A stretch of DNA of 64,000 nucleotides from Rhizobium freirei PRF 81 (GTDB taxonomy: Bacteria; Pseudomonadota; Alphaproteobacteria; Rhizobiales; Rhizobiaceae): the NCBI RefSeq assembly GCF_000359745.1, contig NZ_AQHN01000054.1, forward strand, positions 1 to 64,000, given 5' to 3'. Shown here piece after piece: positions 42,978 through 51,607 of this stretch. A program made the position numbers and the translations under genes. The notes beneath the pieces were generated by a model. That model did not search any database. It was not told where the DNA came from and worked only from the letters and a program-made list of their open reading frames with translations. The stretch's first letter is position 1. Every line of letters begins with the position of its first letter.

Positions 42978-44748
42978 ACCACACGACCTCAACTCGTCGG
43001 ACCTGCGCGACCGCGCCGTCCGGGCGGCCCGCGGTCTTGAGCCGTTCGATGTGCTGATCGTCGGCGGAACACTCGTCGACGTCGCGACCTCGGAGATGCG
43101 GCTCGCCGATATCGGTCTTGTCGGCCCCTTGATTGCGAGCGTTCTTCCTGCAGCAAGCAGGGCGGACGCCGAGCAGACCATCGATGCCTCGGGATGTTTT
43201 GTCACGCCCGGATTTATCGACACGCACATGCATGTCGAAAGCTCGATGGTAACGCCGAGGCGATATGCGGAAGCCGTCGTCCCGCAGGGAACGACAACCG
43301 TGTGCTGGGATCCTCACGAAGTCGGCAATGTCGCCGGTCTCGACGGCATTCGATGGGCGCTGGAAGAAACGAAACAGCTGCCGCTGCGCTTTTTGACCTT
43401 GGCGCCATCCTGCGTCCCTTCGGCACCAGGCCTGGAACTCGCCGGCGCCGAGTTCCGGTCAGGCGAAATGGCAACCATGCTGAGCTGGCCGGACATTTCC
43501 GGCGTTGCCGAAGTGATGAACATGCGCGGCGTGCTGGAGCGAAGCGAGCCGATGCGCGGCGTGGTCGAAGCCGGGCTTGCCAGCGGCAAGCGCGTCTGTG
43601 GTCATGCCCGCGGCCTCGAAGGCGCGGATTTGCAGGCCTTTGTCGCGGCGGGCATTCAATCGGATCACGAGATCACATCGGGCGAAGACCTGCTGGCGAA
43701 GTTGCGCGCCGGCCTTACCGTCGAGTTGCGCGGCTCTCATGACTATGTCCTGCCCGGCGTGATCGAAGCACTGAAGACACTGCCGCATCTGCCGCAGACG
43801 CTGACGATCTGCACCGACGATGTCTTCCCGGATGACCTGGTGAACGACGGGGCGATGTCATCCGTTCTCAGGCGCCTCATTGGCTATGGCATGAAACCGG
43901 TCGACGCCGTCCGTGCCGCCACACTCAACGCCGCCATGTGGCTCGATCGCTACGATCTCGGCCTGATCGCCCCCGGCCGCCGCGCCGATATCGTCATCCT
44001 GTCCGATCTCGAAAAGATCGTGGTTGACCGCGTCTATGCATCGGGACGCGAGGTCGCAAGAAATGGCGAACTCGCCGTAGCCGGTGACAGCGTCTCCACA
44101 GCACACGCATACCGCGACACGGTGAAGCTTCAAAGGCTTTCCGCCGCCGATTTTGACATCAAGCTCCCGGGCATGACGGAAGCACGCGTCAACACCGTCG
44201 TCAGCCCGCGCTTCACGAAATGGGGAGAGGCCGCCGTCGTGGTGAGCGGCGACAAGCTCGTGCTGCCTGACAACATGCTCCTGATGGCCGTCATCCACCG
44301 CCATGGGAAAAAGGACACCTCGCCCGTCATCGGCATTCTGGAAGATTGGGGCCATTGGCGCGGTGCCTTGGCAACCACGATATCGCATGACAGCCACAAC
44401 CTCACCGTCTTCGGCCGCGATCCGGCGGATATGGCGGCGGCAGCCAATGCCGTCATCGATGTCGGCGGCGGCATGGCAACGGCGGCGGACGGCAAGGTTA
44501 CGGCCGTGCTTGCCCTACCCGTCTGCGGGCTGTTGTCGGATGCTCCCGCAAGGCAAGTTGCCGACGACTTCGCCAAGCTGCGCACGGCTGCCGATGCGAT
44601 CGCCGACTGGGTGCCGCCGATTCGTACCTTCAAGGCAATCGTTGGGGCGAGCCTTGCATGCAACCCCGGCCCGCACGTCACCGACCTTGGACTGACTGAC
44701 GGAACGACCCAGGAAATCAGACCGCTTCTGGCTGCAAGCCGAAATTGA
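42967..44748 (+). CDS. ade: Adenine deaminase
   Basis: A 593-residue amidohydrolase converting adenine to hypoxanthine and ammonia. Metal motif TPGFIDTHMHVESSM near residue 77, VCWDPHEVGNVAG, the CGHARGLEG segment and ICTDDVFPDDL are all typical of bacterial Ade/AdeC, and the C-terminal adenine deaminase domain is full length. Start at 42967 follows GGGAGAC inside the LacI stop region. It links the cluster to purine use, along with the nucleoside deoxyribosyltransferase gene 3.8 kb further on. Confidence 0.92.
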   Translation: MPNEPHDLNSSDLRDRAVRAARGLEPFDVLIVGGTLVDVATSEMRLADIGLVGPLIASVLPAASRADAEQTIDASGCFVTPGFIDTHMHVESSMVTPRRYAEAVVPQGTTTVCWDPHEVGNVAGLDGIRWALEETKQLPLRFLTLAPSCVPSAPGLELAGAEFRSGEMATMLSWPDISGVAEVMNMRGVLERSEPMRGVVEAGLASGKRVCGHARGLEGADLQAFVAAGIQSDHEITSGEDLLAKLRAGLTVELRGSHDYVLPGVIEALKTLPHLPQTLTICTDDVFPDDLVNDGAMSSVLRRLIGYGMKPVDAVRAATLNAAMWLDRYDLGLIAPGRRADIVILSDLEKIVVDRVYASGREVARNGELAVAGDSVSTAHAYRDTVKLQRLSAADFDIKLPGMTEARVNTVVSPRFTKWGEAAVVVSGDKLVLPDNMLLMAVIHRHGKKDTSPVIGILEDWGHWRGALATTISHDSHNLTVFGRDPADMAAAANAVIDVGGGMATAADGKVTAVLALPVCGLLSDAPARQVADDFAKLRTAADAIADWVPPIRTFKAIVGASLACNPGPHVTDLGLTDGTTQEIRPLLAASRN

Positions 44749-44794
44749 CGTCACCGCCGCACGGCAGCGTTTGCCGACTTGGGAGATATACGCA

Positions 44795-44920
44795 ATGGCC
44801 TCAGATATGAATGTCTCGGGCAGGCGGGATGCGCTGCCCGATCCCGCGGAGCGAGGATATAGAGTGTTCTCCAATCGGTATGACTGTCGCCACCCCTATG
44901 CCGTGATATGTGTGTGCTGA
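44795..44920 (+). CDS. Possible 41-residue small protein
   Basis: A short frame with GGGAGA nine bases upstream of its ATG lies in the 257-base gap between adenine deaminase and the lyase-like gene. It encodes MASDMNVSGRRDALPDPAER and 21 more residues, rich in Arg and Cys near the end. No family is recognised; it may be chance. Confidence 0.2.
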   Translation: MASDMNVSGRRDALPDPAERGYRVFSNRYDCRHPYAVICVC

Positions 44921-45005
44921 TCTATTCCGACGACAAATTTCGGCGGGAGGCGCATTCCGGCGAAGATCGCAGGAAACCGATCGCACTTCTTGGAGGCAGG
45001 CAGGA

Positions 45006-46532
45006 ATGAGCAACGCGGACAACATCATATCCTTCACCGGAAAGCCGCCAACGGTGAGCGATATCGCCGCGATCGCGCGGCGGAACGCCAGGATTGAGAT
45101 TTCGCCTGATGTCGAGGGGAAAATCACCGCGGCGCGTGCCGTCGTGGAACGCTATTTAGCGGACGACCGGCCGGTCTATGGTTTGACCACCGGGCTGGGA
45201 GCAGGCGTCGACACCAGGCTTGTCGCGGATGATCTTGTCGCTTTCCAGATGCGCGTGCCGCAGGCGCGTGCGGTCGGCGTCGGAGCAGCTCTGCCGCAGG
45301 ACGCCGTGCGGGCGATGATGGCGGCGCGTATTGCCGGCATGGCGGCCGGCGGCTCCGGCGTGTCGCTGCCGGTATTCTCCGGTCTGGTGGCGGCACTGAA
45401 TGCCGGCTTCCATCCCGTTGTGCCCTCGCTGGGCTCCATCGGCGCCGCCGATCTCGCCCCGCTTGCGCATATGGGCCGGGCGTTGTTGGGAGATGGTGAG
45501 GCTGAAGTCGGCGGTGTCGTGATGACCGCCAGAGAAGCGCTCGAGAAGGCCCGGCTGAAACCGTTGCCGTTAGGGCCGAAGGACGGCCATGCTCTTGTCG
45601 TCGCCAACAGCCTCTCCGTCGGCAAGGCTTGCCTTTGCCTCGAAGATGTCGAGCGACTGTTCGATTGGTCGCTCTCAGCCATCGCACTGAATTTCGAAGC
45701 CTTCCGCGCCAACGTATCCGCCTTCGACGACCGGGCATTGGCGGCAAGGCCCGCCTTCGGGCAGCGCGAGGCCGCGTCGAAGCTCCGCGGACTGCTTTCC
45801 GGAAGCTTGTTGCTCTCCGAAGGCGCGGCGCGGCGATTGCAGGACCCCTTGAGCTATCGCTGTGCGCCGCAGGTTTGGGGAGCGCTTCTCCATGCGATCG
45901 GCGAGGCCCGCGAGGCAACGGAGATCGAAATCGCCAGCTCCGGCGACAACCCTGTGGTGTTGGCGGACGCGGGCCTCATCCTTTCGCACGGCAATTTCGA
46001 CATGACGGCTTTCGTGCTCGCCTGGGAGCGCCTCGGCCAGGCATTGGCACATTGCGCAGCCGCGACCGCCTACCGCACGATGAAGATCATGTCGGCTGCG
46101 ATGTCGGAACTGCCGCGGTTCCTCACGCCACTCGGACAAAGCCGCACGGGCTTCGCGACCGTGCAGAAAACCGTCTCGGCACTCGAAATCGAGATACGCC
46201 ATTTCGCTGCGCCGATCTCCCTCACGCCCCTTCCCGCCGCCGATGGTGTTGAGGACCAAGCGTCGATGGCGCCAAGCGTTCTGGCAAAGACCGAGGCGAT
46301 CATCGAGCGGCTGCGCTATCTCGTTGCCATCGAACTCATCGCTTCGGCGCAGGCCGTCGAACTTCGCGGCGTGCAGGGCGAACTCGGCACGGGCACGGGG
46401 CAAGCCTACCGGCACGTTCGGGCTCTTGTGCCGCCGCTCGACGAGGACCGCGCCCAGGGACCGGACTTTCAGAGACTATCGGACTTCATGGAAAGCGCAC
46501 CCGGGGATGAAAATGCAGCCCTCCATCCGTGA
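45006..46532 (+). CDS. Histidine/aromatic ammonia-lyase homologue lacking the MIO triad
   Basis: A 508-residue full-length member of the HAL/PAL family (VYGLTTGLGAG near residue 58, SSGDNPVV, VEDQASMAPSV). Active family members make the MIO cofactor from Ala-Ser-Gly in GS-GASGDLAPLAH. Here residues 143-150 read GSIGAADL and continue APLAHM: one residue is missing and neither Ser nor Gly of the triad remains. The Tyr of the QDPYS-R motif is also replaced (QDPLSYR, residues 279-285). So it is probably not a normal ammonia-lyase. It lies between adenine deaminase and an ornithine-cyclodeaminase-family gene. GGAGG precedes the start. Confidence 0.85.
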   Translation: MSNADNIISFTGKPPTVSDIAAIARRNARIEISPDVEGKITAARAVVERYLADDRPVYGLTTGLGAGVDTRLVADDLVAFQMRVPQARAVGVGAALPQDAVRAMMAARIAGMAAGGSGVSLPVFSGLVAALNAGFHPVVPSLGSIGAADLAPLAHMGRALLGDGEAEVGGVVMTAREALEKARLKPLPLGPKDGHALVVANSLSVGKACLCLEDVERLFDWSLSAIALNFEAFRANVSAFDDRALAARPAFGQREAASKLRGLLSGSLLLSEGAARRLQDPLSYRCAPQVWGALLHAIGEAREATEIEIASSGDNPVVLADAGLILSHGNFDMTAFVLAWERLGQALAHCAAATAYRTMKIMSAAMSELPRFLTPLGQSRTGFATVQKTVSALEIEIRHFAAPISLTPLPAADGVEDQASMAPSVLAKTEAIIERLRYLVAIELIASAQAVELRGVQGELGTGTGQAYRHVRALVPPLDEDRAQGPDFQRLSDFMESAPGDENAALHP

Positions 46533-46652
46533 CGAGATCGGGGACGGCTGCACCAAAAGCGGAGCGTCAGCTGACTGAAGCTTTCCGGCGGGCCGTTCGC
46601 GGCCTCCTTTCTTGATAAGCCGGCATGACCGGAACTGACATGGAGAATGGCA

Positions 46653-47657
46653 ATGCAGGAAATCTGGATCGACTATCTGAACGCCATCGATGCGAAGGCG
46701 CTTGCGCTTTCCAACGATGAGATTCTTGACGCCGTTACCAAGGCACTCGATGCGCAGGGGCGCGGCGAGACCGTGATCGAGCCGCGTGTCCATCTCGTCC
46801 CGGAAAGCTCAGATAAGGGTCATTTCAATGTGTTGCGCGGTTATGTGAAACCACTTGATTATGCCGGCGTCAAAGTCGTCGGCGACTTCGTCGACAATTA
46901 CAAGCAGGGCCTGCCCTCTGAAATGGCTGTGCTCAACCTGTTCGATCCGCATACCGGCGTGCCGAAGGCGATCATCGATGCGACTGCCATCACCGATATG
47001 CGCACCGGCGCCGTCACGGCGATCGGCGCCCGGCATCTCGCCCGCAAGGACAGCAAGATCCTCGGCCATATCGGCGCACGCGGCACCTCCTATTGGAATG
47101 TGCGCCTGCTCGATCACCTCTTCGATTTCGACGAGATCCGCGTGCATTCGCGCCGTCCGGAAAGCCGCGACGCCTTCGCTGCGCGATTGGAGAAGGACCT
47201 GGGCAAAAAGATCATAGTGACAGACAATTGGGAGGATTGCCTCAAGGGCGCCGACATCATGATCGAGGCAAGCCGCCTGCCGGAACCGACGCCACTCTTC
47301 AAGACTGCCTGGGTCAAGAAGGGTGCCTTTGTCGTCCCCTATGGCACGATGAGTGCGCTCGAATTCGACCTGACCGACATCATGGACAAGGTGGTGGTCG
47401 ACGATTGGGGCCAATGCGGGCCTGGTCGTCCCTTTGGTGCACTGCGCCGCCACGTCGACGAAGGCAAGGTCACGGCGGAGACGCTGCATGCCGAAATCGG
47501 CCAGATCGTCTGCGGCGCCAAGCCCGGCCGCGAAAGCGACGACGAGACCATCCTCTTCTGGCATCGGGGACTGAGCACAACCGACGTCGCGCTCGGCGCG
47601 ACGATGGTCGACAAGGCCAGGCGGATGAATATCGGCCAGCGCCTCCGTTTCGCGTGA
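46653..47657 (+). CDS. Ornithine cyclodeaminase/mu-crystallin family protein
   Basis: A 334-residue NAD(P)-dependent protein of the OCD/mu-crystallin family. AIIDATAITDMRTGAVTAIG near residue 110 is the family core, followed by the dinucleotide loop GHIGARGTSYWN and IRVHSRRPESRDAFA. Relatives include ornithine cyclodeaminase, alanine dehydrogenase, ketimine reductases and opine-like synthases, so the reaction is not fixed. I use the ATG at 46653 since GGAG lies seven bases upstream; the ATG at 46647 is too close. The PhnD-like gene follows after 6 bases, giving a tight pair. Confidence 0.85.
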   Translation: MQEIWIDYLNAIDAKALALSNDEILDAVTKALDAQGRGETVIEPRVHLVPESSDKGHFNVLRGYVKPLDYAGVKVVGDFVDNYKQGLPSEMAVLNLFDPHTGVPKAIIDATAITDMRTGAVTAIGARHLARKDSKILGHIGARGTSYWNVRLLDHLFDFDEIRVHSRRPESRDAFAARLEKDLGKKIIVTDNWEDCLKGADIMIEASRLPEPTPLFKTAWVKKGAFVVPYGTMSALEFDLTDIMDKVVVDDWGQCGPGRPFGALRRHVDEGKVTAETLHAEIGQIVCGAKPGRESDDETILFWHRGLSTTDVALGATMVDKARRMNIGQRLRFA

Positions 47658-47663
47658 CCGGCC

Positions 47664-48482
47664 ATGAAGACACACCTCTCCCAAGCCATCGCCTGTTCGC
47701 GCATGTACAATCTCAGCCCGAGGATTTCGGGACTATGGGATCACCTCTTCCATTGGCTGTCCAGCCAGTCCGGCGTCGATCTTGAGGTCATTCCGCATGC
47801 CCCACCCGCTCCCCTTTCTGAGCTCTGGTCGCGGCCGGACATGGGTGCGGTCTTCATGTGCGGCTTTCCGTTTTCGAAGCTTGCGGCCACAGAACGACCT
47901 GTGCCGCTGGTAGCACCTGTTTCACTGGCGGACTGGGCAAAAGGGCAGCCGGTCTATGCGAGCCATATCGTCGCCGCGCGTGAGAAGCCGTTCGCGGAGG
48001 CCGATCTTGCGACCTTGCGCTGGGGCTGGACTGTCAGGGACTCGCAGTCCGGCTACAATGCCCCGCGGGAATTTTTCGCCGAGATCGCAAACGGACACTC
48101 TGCGCACGAAGCCATCGGCCCGCTGCTCAATCCGCGCGGCGTTGTCGAGGCAATCCGCGCGGGGGCGATCGATGTCGGTGCAATCGACGCCTATGCCTAT
48201 CAGCTGCTGGAACTGCACGAGCCGGACTTGATTGCCCCTTTGCGCGTCATCGCAACGACAAGGCCCGCGCCCTTTCCGCTTTTCGTCGCCGCCAGACAAC
48301 AGCCTTCCGAGAGGATCGATGCACTTCAAGCTGCCCTTCTCGACGCACATCGAAGCCCGGAGGCGAGCGATATTCTAAGCTCGCTCGGCCTTGCCGGTTT
48401 CGCCAAACCGGATATCGCAGCTTATGACCGGCTCCCGGCAAGAGCTCAAGCCATCGATGACGCTCTGGGAGGGCGGTGGTGA
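47664..48482 (+). CDS. PhnD-like substrate-binding-fold protein without signal peptide
   Basis: A 272-residue protein with the phosphate/phosphonate-binding (PhnD/NMT1-like) fold. Characteristic segments are MGAVFMCGFPFSKL, WTVRDSQSGYNAPREFF near residue 125 and AIRAGAIDVGAIDAYAYQLL. Unlike true PhnD it has no signal peptide and no permease or ATPase gene nearby, so it is probably cytoplasmic, acting as a ligand sensor or as an enzyme of the NMT1/THI5 kind. It lies 6 bases after the OCD-family gene. Confidence 0.7.
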   Translation: MKTHLSQAIACSRMYNLSPRISGLWDHLFHWLSSQSGVDLEVIPHAPPAPLSELWSRPDMGAVFMCGFPFSKLAATERPVPLVAPVSLADWAKGQPVYASHIVAAREKPFAEADLATLRWGWTVRDSQSGYNAPREFFAEIANGHSAHEAIGPLLNPRGVVEAIRAGAIDVGAIDAYAYQLLELHEPDLIAPLRVIATTRPAPFPLFVAARQQPSERIDALQAALLDAHRSPEASDILSSLGLAGFAKPDIAAYDRLPARAQAIDDALGGRW

Positions 48483-48546
48483 AGCTCCGCTTCCCATGCT
48501 GCGTCCAATTGATCGACTTCGAAACGAAGCGGACGCTCGCCTGAAG

Positions 48547-49128
48547 TCACAGGCGAATAGCCGGTTTCAGCAATCTTTCGGCAGCCAGCCTCAGGCAGTC
48601 TTCGAAGGCTGTCAGGTCGAGAAAGAGCTGGTCCGGGGCCACCCTGCGCGTCATTATTGCGCCGCTGCGGACCGCGATGCCGCCGTCCAGCATCAGATTC
48701 TCGGTCATGTCGAAATTTTCCAGCGCCATGCCATCCGGCCCGCGGTGGCGTCCGTCCGGGCCGAGATGCACGTTCCCGCCATAGAGATCGCTCACCCGCT
48801 CGAAATGGTTTTGACTGCAATTGGAGAAGGCAAAGGCAGGGCAGCCGCGGGCGCACATGAAGCCCAGCTCGAAGACCGTGCCGACATCGGCCGAAACGCC
48901 GCGAAACGGCGTCAGATTGGCGATGATCAGGTCCGCACTCGTCATCAGGCTTTCATTGATGGCGCTGATGGCAAGGCCGCGCTGATGCCTTGTTTCCGTT
49001 TCGGGAACGGTGAGGTCGCCGGGCGATACCGGCGTAAAACCATAGCTGCGCGCCAAGGCAATCTTGCGATCCAGAACCTCTCTGGCATTGGGAAGGAATA
49101 CCTCGGGGCCTGCCAAATATGCTCTCAA
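48547..49128 (-). CDS. Nucleoside 2-deoxyribosyltransferase family protein
   Basis: A protein of about 193 residues. RAYLAGPEVFLPNA at the start and ADLIIANLTPFRGVSADVGT followed by VFELGFMCARG near the middle match the family, including the catalytic Glu in VFELG. It transfers deoxyribosyl groups between bases or hydrolyses deoxynucleotides. I use a TTG at 49128, which has GGAAGGG upstream; an ATG at 49161 would add eleven residues. It is convergent with the PhnD-like gene and divergent from the adenylate cyclase gene. With adenine deaminase nearby it suggests purine salvage. Confidence 0.8.
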   Translation of the reverse strand: MRAYLAGPEVFLPNAREVLDRKIALARSYGFTPVSPGDLTVPETETRHQRGLAISAINESLMTSADLIIANLTPFRGVSADVGTVFELGFMCARGCPAFAFSNCSQNHFERVSDLYGGNVHLGPDGRHRGPDGMALENFDMTENLMLDGGIAVRSGAIMTRRVAPDQLFLDLTAFEDCLRLAAERLLKPAIRL

Positions 49129-49331
49129 CTCTGTGCCCTTCCAACAAAATGTTTGCCGCATGGAGGCTGCGCAACCATATCAGGCATATGACCGATTCAG
49201 CGCTGCCGCGCCAGACCGGAAGAGTGGCTTGTAAATCCTCGAGTTCGGGCGTGAATACCGTTCCCGGCGAATGGCGAGGAAGATATAGTCACACTGCGAG
49301 AGCCGATGGCAGGCGAAGGAATTTATGGGGT

Positions 49332-50585
49332 ATGGAAATGCAATCTTCTATTGAGACAATGGCCGGCTCAGAAATCGACGACCGTGGCAGCTGGCCGACA
49401 AAGCAGAGCAAGATTCTCGATTGGCTGATGAATGATGTTCGCGATCAACGCTTCATCGACAACATCCTCGTCGAGTTGTGCGAGAAGATGCGGGCGATCG
49501 GAGTTCCGGTCGGACGATCGACGATGCATTTCAGGACGCTGCATCCGCAGTGGCTCGGCGCGCGGATCCTTTGGCGCACTGGCATGAAGGAAGGCGACAT
49601 CGCCACATTCAGCTATGGTGTCGAGAACACGCCGCAGTTTCTGGCCAGCCCCATCAACGAAATCTTCAACGGCGCGACCGAGGTTCGGCAAAACCTGGAG
49701 ATTTCGCATAAGGATGAGCTGACTTACCCGCTCTACAAGGAGATGCATGCGGAGGGGCTGACCGATTACATCGCCTGGCCGATCTACCACACGCTCGGCA
49801 AGCGCCATATCGTCACCTTTGCCTCGGATGCGCCGGGCGGCTTCACCGACGCGCATATCACCTTCCTGAAGGATCTGCTCCCGGCTCTGACGATGGTGAC
49901 CGAAATCAGGCTGAAGAACATCATGGCCCGCACAATGCTGCGCACCTATGTCGGGCCGCATGCCAGCGAGAAGATCCTGGCGGGTGCGACCACGCGCGGC
50001 AGTGGCACCACGGTCGGCGCGGCGATCCTGATCTGTGACCTTCGCGACTTCACCTCGATCTCAGACATGTGGCCGCGCGACGACGTTATCGAGCTGCTCA
50101 ACGGCTATTTCGACGCGATGGTGGAGCCGATCGAAAAGCACGGCGGCGAAATCCTCAAATTCATGGGCGACGGGCTGCTGGCGATTTTTCCGCTCAGCGA
50201 TCCCGAGGCTTGCCACAATCTCCTCATCTCGATCAGCGAGGCGCAGGCTGCGGTTACGGCGCTCAACGAGGAAAATCGCAAGAATGGCCGCGAGGTGCTG
50301 CGTTACGGCGTCGGCGTGCATGTCGGCGACGTGATGTACGGCAATATCGGCTCGCGCACCCGTCTCGACTTCACCGTCATCGGTCCGGCCGTCAACATTG
50401 CCTCCCGACTGGAATCGCTGACCAAGCAGGTGAAGCGGCCTGTGCTGCTATCCAAGGCATTCGTCGATATGGCCGGTTGCCAGCGCGATATGGAAAGCCT
50501 CGGCTCTTTTCCGCTGAAAGGCCTTGGCGAGCCGGTCGATGTCTTCGCCTTCACCGCGAAGGAAAAGCTGCTGGAAGACGCGTGA
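49332..50585 (+). CDS. Class III adenylate/guanylate cyclase
   Basis: A 417-residue soluble nucleotidyl cyclase. The catalytic domain covers about residues 225-400: ILICDLRDFTSISD with the first metal Asp, EILKFMGDGLLAIFP with the second, and VHVGDVMYGNIGSRTRLDFT with the transition-state region. The N-terminal 200 residues form a regulatory domain (YGVENTPQFLASPINEIF; TYPLYKEMHAEGLTDYIAWP) seen in many rhizobial cyclases but unassigned. The start is taken at 49332 with GAAGGA upstream; 49338 is also possible. No transmembrane segment. Confidence 0.88.
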   Translation: MEMQSSIETMAGSEIDDRGSWPTKQSKILDWLMNDVRDQRFIDNILVELCEKMRAIGVPVGRSTMHFRTLHPQWLGARILWRTGMKEGDIATFSYGVENTPQFLASPINEIFNGATEVRQNLEISHKDELTYPLYKEMHAEGLTDYIAWPIYHTLGKRHIVTFASDAPGGFTDAHITFLKDLLPALTMVTEIRLKNIMARTMLRTYVGPHASEKILAGATTRGSGTTVGAAILICDLRDFTSISDMWPRDDVIELLNGYFDAMVEPIEKHGGEILKFMGDGLLAIFPLSDPEACHNLLISISEAQAAVTALNEENRKNGREVLRYGVGVHVGDVMYGNIGSRTRLDFTVIGPAVNIASRLESLTKQVKRPVLLSKAFVDMAGCQRDMESLGSFPLKGLGEPVDVFAFTAKEKLLEDA

Positions 50586-50835
50586 TCGGCCAAGCCCCTC
50601 GATTCTGCGCTCCTGCGCGGCCGATTTGACGCGGCGCGATTCAGTCGGTTGCAAAATGTGAAAGAGCAAGGGGCTGCCGCCATCGGCTTAGCGCTCTATA
50701 TTGTCAGGCGGATCATGACGATAGCCGCCTTATTTTTGGGATCGTTCTGCGGCTACAGACGTTAATTGAGGGTTGATTCTATCGCCTCGCCTGAGGGTGC
50801 CCCGCACCCATAATGCTCTGACAAGGAGAAAACAG

Positions 50836-51360
50836 ATGAGAAAAATTCTGACACTGGCATTTTCTGCGGCATCGCTGATCGTCGTTGGCACGGCGGTGGC
50901 GCGTGCGGCGGATCTGACGACGACCTATCGCGAAGAGGAATCCGATCAGCGCAACGGCGTTAAGATCGGCTATCTCGATTGCGATATCGGCGGCGGCGTC
51001 GGCTATGTGCTCGGATCGGCCAAGGAGGTGGATTGCACCTTCCATTCGACGGTCGGACGCGAGCGCATCGATCACTATACCGGTGCGATCAGAAAGATGG
51101 GTGTCGACCTCGGCTTCACCACCCGCAGCCGTCTCCTCTGGGCAGTCTTCGCGCCGACAGCCGGCTATCATCATGGCTCGCTGAGCGGCCTCTATCAGGG
51201 CGCTACCGTTGAGGCGACCGTCGGCGCCGGCGTCGGCACGAACATTCTCGTCGGCGGCACCGCCGGCTCGATCCATCTGCAGACCGTGAGCGTGACCGGC
51301 CAGCTCGGCCTGAACCTGGCCGCGACCGGCACCTCCGTCACGCTGACTCCGGCGAACTAA
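50836..51360 (+). CDS. DUF992 secreted protein
   Basis: A 174-residue exported protein. Signal peptide: MRKILTLAFSAASLIVVGTA with cleavage after ARA near residue 25. The mature part has the DUF992 pattern: GYLDCDIGGGVGYVLGSAKE, DCTFHS, YTGAIRKMGVDLGFT, and a Gly/Ala/Val-rich end. Two Cys may form a disulphide. AAGGAG lies upstream of the start. Function unknown; likely periplasmic or outer-surface. It is a single-gene unit followed by hairpins. Confidence 0.85.
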   Translation: MRKILTLAFSAASLIVVGTAVARAADLTTTYREEESDQRNGVKIGYLDCDIGGGVGYVLGSAKEVDCTFHSTVGRERIDHYTGAIRKMGVDLGFTTRSRLLWAVFAPTAGYHHGSLSGLYQGATVEATVGAGVGTNILVGGTAGSIHLQTVSVTGQLGLNLAATGTSVTLTPAN

Positions 51361-51366
51361 GATTAT

Positions 51367-51386
51367 ATGCCGTTGTAAAGCGGCAT
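51367..51386 (+). terminator. Terminator hairpin 1 after the DUF992 gene
   Basis: ATGCCG (51367-51372) pairs with CGGCAT (51381-51386), then GATTTTA. It begins 7 bases past the stop codon and fits a simple intrinsic terminator. Confidence 0.5.
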
Positions 51387-51392
51387 GATTTT

Positions 51393-51424
51393 ACGGCCGC
51401 CCTGGTTCCGGCTGGGGCGGCCGT
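51393..51424 (+). terminator. Terminator hairpin 2 after the DUF992 gene
   Basis: ACGGCCGCCC (51393-51402) pairs perfectly with GGGCGGCCGT (51415-51424), a 10-bp stem ending in TTT. It stands just after the first hairpin, so the two may act in tandem. Confidence 0.6.
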
Positions 51425-51607
51425 TTCGTGGTCGGGGCCATCGCCCGGCCGCTCGCTGAGCCCAGGTCGGCAACCCCCTCCGCTTTCTATGGCCCCGGCA
51501 CTTATTTTCCTGTTATTCGGCATCTTCGTTCTGCGCGAAACGGATTCACGCTAGGGCGGCAGAGCTCTATAGCTATGCAACGCAGAAAACCAATTGGAGC
51601 CAAGCTC

